From contig JADKDT010000001.1 in NCBI GenBank assembly GCA_016714465.1, positions 124,001 to 188,000 on the forward strand: a stretch of DNA of 64,000 nucleotides, written 5' to 3'. The DNA is from Candidatus Brachythrix odensensis. Lineage in GTDB: Bacteria; Chloroflexota; Anaerolineae; J036; Brachytrichaceae. The notes below the pieces were generated by a model, which had not been told where the DNA came from, ran no database searches, and was given only the letters and a program-made list of their open reading frames with translations. Both the position numbers and the translations under genes were made by a program. Below are positions 59,917 to 64,000 of the stretch, piece by piece; position 1 is the stretch's first letter, and every line of letters starts with the position of its first letter.

Positions 59917-62900
59917 GGGGGCATCCCCACAACGCTCGTCGCCAGAAAACTGACTGCGTCGCCGTTGCGCTGGACGACGGCGGTGACGATGACGAGCTTG
60001 TGGGTGCTCAGCAGTTTGCGCGCGCGCTGGTAGGTCTCGGGCTTAAGGACCACATCGACCAGCCCAGTCTCGTCCTCGAGCGACAGGAACAGGACGCCTT
60101 TGGCCGTGCCCGGGCGCTGGCGAACGGCCACCATCCCGCCGATCTTCACCCGCGCGCCGGCCACGATCGTCTTCGCCCGGGCGCAGGTGACGCAGCCCTG
60201 GCGTTCCAGGTCGGCCCGGTGATGGGCCATGAGCTGGGTGCCGGTCGACAGGCCGGCCAGTTCGTATTCCCACAGCGTCGATTGCATCGGGCTGAGCGCC
60301 GGCAGTTCGGCCGCGCTCGGCGGCGCCTCGAGCGGGAGCTCAGCCGAGGCGTCGCGCACATCGCCGAGCGACCACAACAGCGCCCGGCGCTCGCCAAATG
60401 TGTCGCAGGCCCCGGCCCGGATCAGATCGGCGATGAGGGGCCGGGGGATTTGGGCCCGGACATGCAGGTCGGTGAGGGACTCAAACGGTTGGGCGGCCTC
60501 GATCCGGGCGATGTATTCCGGACCGAGCCCTTTGACCTCGGCCAGGCTCATCCGGATCTGCCCTGCTTCGAGCTGGTAGCGCCCGCGGCTGCGATTGACG
60601 CTGGGCGGCAGGGTGACGACCCCCTGGCGGCGGGCCTCGCCGACGATGACCTCGGCCGGGTAGAAGCCGATGGGCTGGTTGTTGAGCAGGGCGCAGAAGA
60701 AGGCCAGGGGTTGATATCGTTTCAACCACATCGTCTGATACGTGATCAGCGCGAAGCTGGCGGCATGGCTCTTGTTGAAGCCAAAGCCGGCGAAGCCCGC
60801 CAACTGAGCGAAGATCTCGGCCGCCACGTCCGGGGCGATCCCCTTCTTCGCTGCCCCGCGCATGAAGCGCTCGGCCAGAGCCGGGGTGATCTGATCGCGC
60901 GACAGGGCCCGGCGCAGTGTGTCGGCCTCGCCCGGTGTGAAGTCACTGGCCGCGACCGCCACCCGGATAGTCTGTTCCTGAAAGATCATCACCCCCAGCG
61001 TCTCCGCCAGGGCCGGCTCGAGGCAGGGATGCAGATAACGCACGGGTTCCTCGCCTGTCCGGCGGCGCAGGTAGGGGTGGACGGCCCCGCCCGAGATTGG
61101 TCCCGGCCGCACAATGGCGACCTCGATGGTGATGTCCTCGAAGCGGGCCGGCTTGAGCCGGGGCAGCATCTGCATCTGAGCCCGCGACTCGATCTGAAAC
61201 GCGCCAATCGTGTCGCCGCGCTGCATCATGCCGTAAAGCTCGGGGTCGTCAAGCGGCATTTGATCGAAGTGGTTCTGGGGCAGCCCGGCGAGTTCCAGCG
61301 CTTCGCTGATCAGCCCGAGCGTGCGCAGCGAGAGCAGGTCGGTCTTGATCAGCCCGGCGTCCTCCATCGACTCCTTGTCCCACTGGATGACAGTCCGGCC
61401 CGCCATCGTGGCCGGCTCGACCGGGACGATCTCGGCGATCGGGCGGGCGGTGAGGACCATCCCGCCCGGATGAACGCTGAGGTGGCGCGGCACGCCGTCG
61501 ATGTCGGCCATCAGCTCACGCAGCAGGCGATGCGGGTGATTCGGCGCCTGGCTGGCGGCCTCGCTGTCCTCGGCGGCGAGGATCTCGGCGCTTTTGCCGG
61601 CCGAGCGGGATTGCAAATCGCGGGCGACTGCGTCGATGGCCTCCTGGGGCATGCCGAGGGCCTTGCCCAGATCGCGCACGGCAGCCTTGGCCCTGAACGT
61701 GACGTAGTTGCAGACCATCGCGCAGCGCTCGCGGCCGTAGGTCTCATAGACGTGCTGGATGACCTCCTCGCGCCGGCTGCCGTCGAAGTCGACGTCGATG
61801 TCGGGCATGACAAAACGATCGTTGGACAGAAAGCGCTCGAAGAGCAGGTTCTGGGCGAGTGGGTCGACGGCGGTGATGCCGAGCAGATAAGCGACGATCG
61901 AGCCGGCCGCCGAGCCGCGGCCCTGGCAGCGGATGCCGCGGGCGCGGGCGAAGCGGACGATGTCGGCGACGATGAGCAGATAGCCGGCCAGCCCGGCCCG
62001 CCGGATGACATCGAGCTCGTGGGCGAGCTGGGCCCGGGCGCGCGCGTCGTTTGCAGCGTACAACCGTTTCAGCCCATCTTCGCAGTCGCGGGCGATCTGG
62101 CCGTCCTCGTCGCCGGTGGCGGCGTTGACTCGGGGCGGGACGCGATCGACCGAGAAGTCGAGCGAAACGCGGCAGCGGGCGGCGATGTCGAGGGTGGCCC
62201 GGATCGCCTGCGGGTATTCAGCGAAGCGCCGAGCGGCTTCGTCGGCGCCAAAGAGATGCAGCGCGTCATTGGTGGGCAGCAGCCCGCGCCGGCGGGCTTC
62301 GCTGAGCGGCATGGTGTGGTCGATGGCGATCAGGGCGTCGAGCAGGCGCGATCGAGCGGGGTGGTGATAGCGAGCTGCGCCGGCGGCGACGAGGGGCAGT
62401 GCCAAGGCTTCGGCCATCGCCGCGACCTGGTGCATGTGGCGCAGACTGTCGCGCTCGAGGGTGTTTACCAGTTCGGCGTGCAGGCGGTCGGGGCCAAAGA
62501 GGTCGCGCAGATCGCCCAGCCAGGCGCGGGCGAGTTTGGGCTGCTCGCGCCGGAGGGCCGTCAGCACCGGACCGCGTGTCCAGGCGGTGAGGGCGATCAG
62601 CCCCTCGGCTCGGGCCGCCAATGCGTCGAGGGGGATGCGGCAGGGGCGTTTGCCCAGCCAGACCTCGCCCTCGGCCTCGATCTGGGCCCCGATCTGGGCT
62701 GCCGTCCCGCCCAGGCCGAGGGTGAGCGCCCGAGACAGGTTGGCATAGCCCGTTGGATTTTCGGCCAGCAGCACGAGCTCGAAGCCGTCGTCGCCCGCGC
62801 CCTCGGCCAGGATGCTGACGGTGGCGCCGATGATGCCCCGCGCGCCATGCTTCCTGCAGGCCTGGTCGAAGCGAATCGCGCCGGCCAGGCTGCCGGTGTC

Positions 62901-63116
62901 GGTCAGGGCCAGCCCGGCCAGGCCGAGTTGGGCTGAACGCTCGGCCAGCTCCTCGGGCGAGGACGAGGCCGCCAGGAGCGAAAAAAACGAGTGGCAGTGC
63001 AGCTCGGCGTAGGCGTCCTTCGACTGCGCAGGCCGGAGTTCGTTCGGGGCGAGACTCGGCCCGGGCCGGCCTGCTCCGCGAAGCCGAAGGATGCCTGCGC
63101 GAGTTAGCGCATCCAT
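59913..63116 (-). CDS. dnaE2: Error-prone DNA polymerase III alpha subunit (DnaE2)
   Basis: This 1067-residue C-family polymerase is of the mutagenic DnaE2 type, which extends synthesis across damaged DNA. The N-terminal PHP domain shows YAELHCHSFFSLLAASSSPEEL and LALTDTGSLAGAIRF. The active-site aspartates lie in VMPDIDVDFDGSRREEV (about residues 434-450). Other conserved pieces: RCQGRGSAAGSIVAYLLGIT, GVPRHLSVHPGGMVLT, GAFQIESRAQMQMLPRLKP, and GFAGFGFNKSHAASFALITYQTMWLKRY. A C-terminal OB-fold follows (VAVRQRPGTAKGVLFLSLEDETG). The length and the lack of the C-terminal tau/beta region fit DnaE2 rather than DnaE1. The ATG overlaps the end of the ImuB-like gene by 13 nt. Confidence 0.94.
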   Translation of the reverse strand: MDALTRAGILRLRGAGRPGPSLAPNELRPAQSKDAYAELHCHSFFSLLAASSSPEELAERSAQLGLAGLALTDTGSLAGAIRFDQACRKHGARGIIGATVSILAEGAGDDGFELVLLAENPTGYANLSRALTLGLGGTAAQIGAQIEAEGEVWLGKRPCRIPLDALAARAEGLIALTAWTRGPVLTALRREQPKLARAWLGDLRDLFGPDRLHAELVNTLERDSLRHMHQVAAMAEALALPLVAAGAARYHHPARSRLLDALIAIDHTMPLSEARRRGLLPTNDALHLFGADEAARRFAEYPQAIRATLDIAARCRVSLDFSVDRVPPRVNAATGDEDGQIARDCEDGLKRLYAANDARARAQLAHELDVIRRAGLAGYLLIVADIVRFARARGIRCQGRGSAAGSIVAYLLGITAVDPLAQNLLFERFLSNDRFVMPDIDVDFDGSRREEVIQHVYETYGRERCAMVCNYVTFRAKAAVRDLGKALGMPQEAIDAVARDLQSRSAGKSAEILAAEDSEAASQAPNHPHRLLRELMADIDGVPRHLSVHPGGMVLTARPIAEIVPVEPATMAGRTVIQWDKESMEDAGLIKTDLLSLRTLGLISEALELAGLPQNHFDQMPLDDPELYGMMQRGDTIGAFQIESRAQMQMLPRLKPARFEDITIEVAIVRPGPISGGAVHPYLRRRTGEEPVRYLHPCLEPALAETLGVMIFQEQTIRVAVAASDFTPGEADTLRRALSRDQITPALAERFMRGAAKKGIAPDVAAEIFAQLAGFAGFGFNKSHAASFALITYQTMWLKRYQPLAFFCALLNNQPIGFYPAEVIVGEARRQGVVTLPPSVNRSRGRYQLEAGQIRMSLAEVKGLGPEYIARIEAAQPFESLTDLHVRAQIPRPLIADLIRAGACDTFGERRALLWSLGDVRDASAELPLEAPPSAAELPALSPMQSTLWEYELAGLSTGTQLMAHHRADLERQGCVTCARAKTIVAGARVKIGGMVAVRQRPGTAKGVLFLSLEDETGLVDVVLKPETYQRARKLLSTHKLVIVTAVVQRNGDAVSFLATSVVGMPP

Positions 63117-64000
63117 TCGCCCGTCCCGTGATCGAAATACACCTCAAGCGTCGCCCCATCGGCCAGGGTCACGCGGTGATAGGTGCGATTGACCGCGCCG
63201 GTCTCCGTCCACCAGTCGGTGGCGACCCGCCAGGTCGCGTCGCAGCTCGCGACGACGCGTGTCTCCGCGCCCTCGCCGATCCGGGCCGGCAGGCCGTTGG
63301 CATCCACGGCGATGTGGATGGGCTTGGGCTCGGCCACCGGGCGGGCGCGCTCGACGGCCTCGCCCCCATCGGGTTCGCGCACGACGTACTCGCCGCGCCG
63401 CTCGGCGGCCGGGTGCTCGGGGTCGAGCGCACGGAAGCGCAGCAGCGCGCCCGGATACTGGCGCGACAGAGCGGCGACGACGGCGTCGGCGGCCGTGCCG
63501 TGGGCCGAATCCTTGGCCGGCAGCCCGTCAAAGGGCAAGTCATCCTGCTCGATGGTGAGCTCGGCGGTGCGCAGCGCCTGGGCCGAGGCCGAGCGGATCG
63601 TCCCGCGCCAGGCCAGGCTGTCGAGCTGGCGCAGCAAGGCGGCTTCGACCCGGGCCGGGCTGGAGGCCGGGGCGCGAAAGCGCGCCTCGACTTTGCTCGT
63701 TTTGCCTCCGGCGGAGATCACCTCGATCCGCAGGCGCTGAATCCCGCGCCAGGCCGCCGCCAGCGCGCGCAGGTGCGGGCGCAGGGCGCGGGTGAGCTCC
63801 CCCGCCACCCGGGCGGCGCTGCCGGTGGGCGGGTCGAACTCAACGACGACGATGGCGGCCGCGGCCCGGACGGTGGGGATGACCGGGCGGCTGTCCCGCC
63901 CGCGCGCCCACTGCTGCATCATCCGCATCCCCGAGCCAAAGCGGGTGATCAGCGGCTCGGTGGGCAGCCCGCTGAACTGGCCGAGCGTGCCGATCCCCAG
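63104..64000 (-). CDS. imuB: ImuB-like Y-family polymerase, C-terminal part (5' end outside window)
   Basis: The visible 298 residues are the C-terminal half of a Y-family (DinB/ImuB) protein. The window edge begins LGIGTLGQFSGLPTEPLITRFG, a helix-hairpin-helix region of the thumb, followed by a little-finger-like domain with RGDSRPVIPTVR, FDPPTGSAARVAGELTRALRPHLRAL, then a C-terminal domain ending DGATLEVYFDHGTGEWMR that is typical of ImuB C-termini. ImuB binds the beta clamp and partners DnaE2 in SOS mutagenesis. The catalytic palm is outside the window, so the loss of active-site acids typical of ImuB cannot be checked. The dnaE2 ATG lies in its last 13 nt, so translation is coupled. Confidence 0.85.
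   Translation of the reverse strand: MGIGTLGQFSGLPTEPLITRFGSGMRMMQQWARGRDSRPVIPTVRAAAAIVVVEFDPPTGSAARVAGELTRALRPHLRALAAAWRGIQRLRIEVISAGGKTSKVEARFRAPASSPARVEAALLRQLDSLAWRGTIRSASAQALRTAELTIEQDDLPFDGLPAKDSAHGTAADAVVAALSRQYPGALLRFRALDPEHPAAERRGEYVVREPDGGEAVERARPVAEPKPIHIAVDANGLPARIGEGAETRVVASCDATWRVATDWWTETGAVNRTYHRVTLADGATLEVYFDHGTGEWMR

Noticed and set aside
60000..62936. A 978-codon open frame on the plus strand opposite dnaE2
   Set aside because: It is an antisense shadow in GC-rich sequence. Its translation is low-complexity (Gly, Asp, Gln, Arg rich) with no family motif, while the minus strand encodes a complete DnaE2.
1..64000. tRNA, rRNA, CRISPR arrays, insertion sequences, phage genes
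   Set aside because: I looked for conserved T-arm GTTCRANYC contexts, regular spacer-repeat arrays and transposase motifs and found none that held up. A covariance-model search would be needed to exclude small RNAs.

Overview
This is a GC-rich bacterial chromosomal window with tightly packed genes on both strands. The organism is most likely a member of the Chloroflexota (Anaerolineae-like). The support is indirect: secreted proteins and lipoproteins carry long Thr/Pro/Ala (TPTATP-style) linkers, a transaldolase-glucose-6-phosphate isomerase fusion heads a gnd-zwf-pgl cluster, and many genes look leaderless. No rRNA or 16S marker is present, so the assignment is inference. I saw no tRNA, rRNA, CRISPR array, insertion sequence or phage gene.

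Layout. 1-11.5 kb: end of a uridine phosphorylase, a HEAT-repeat protein with a lipoprotein partner, a DASS anion transporter, a Gfo/Idh/MocA oxidoreductase interrupted by an in-frame TAA, a PlsC-like acyltransferase, RidA-like and TerC-like proteins, an M23 peptidase and RecN. 11.6-20.3 kb: YhcH/YiaL-family protein, a three-part secreted phosphodiesterase, a biotin carboxyl carrier protein, RecJ (frameshifted) and an amidohydrolase fused to a CYTH domain. 20.4-24.4 kb: three consecutive D-Ala-D-Ala-ligase-like ATP-grasp genes, the second fused to a GNAT acetyltransferase, closed by a textbook terminator. 24.5-29.6 kb: a GrdB/PrdB-like gene with an in-frame TGA in a UxxC context (candidate selenoprotein), an internally deleted class II aldolase-like gene and a secreted phospholipase-D-like protein with lamin-tail domains. 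29.7-48.4 kb: a cell-surface glycan/exopolysaccharide-type block (GT2, two GT4, several GT-C-like membrane proteins, two methyltransferases, a flippase-like protein, an arylsulfotransferase-family protein and secreted proteins). It includes an inverted pair of about 2.5-kb paralogues, and most of its genes carry single-base frame disruptions. 48.7-53.4 kb: RfbC, a serine-palmitoyltransferase-like enzyme, lysine 2,3-aminomutase, a YkvA-domain protein and a HAD phosphatase. 53.7-59.8 kb: tal-pgi, gnd, zwf and pgl, i.e. the complete oxidative pentose phosphate branch plus its links to glycolysis. 59.9-64 kb: error-prone DnaE2 and an overlapping ImuB-like Y-family protein, a mutagenic-repair cassette.

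The most striking non-gene feature is a family of at least 16 long palindromes (24-71 bp, mostly perfect) lying in intergenic gaps throughout the window. They share C-rich/G-rich inner cores but have different, still perfectly complementary, outer arms. Several supply the stop codon of a neighbouring gene. They are absent from the 29.73-49.32 kb glycan block. A second global pattern is a -10-like hexamer (TATACT, TACAAT or similar) ending only 6-12 nt before the ATG of many first genes, which points to widespread leaderless transcription. Numerous single-base indels in recognisable genes, several at homopolymers, suggest either residual sequencing errors or gene decay; they are concentrated in the glycan block.
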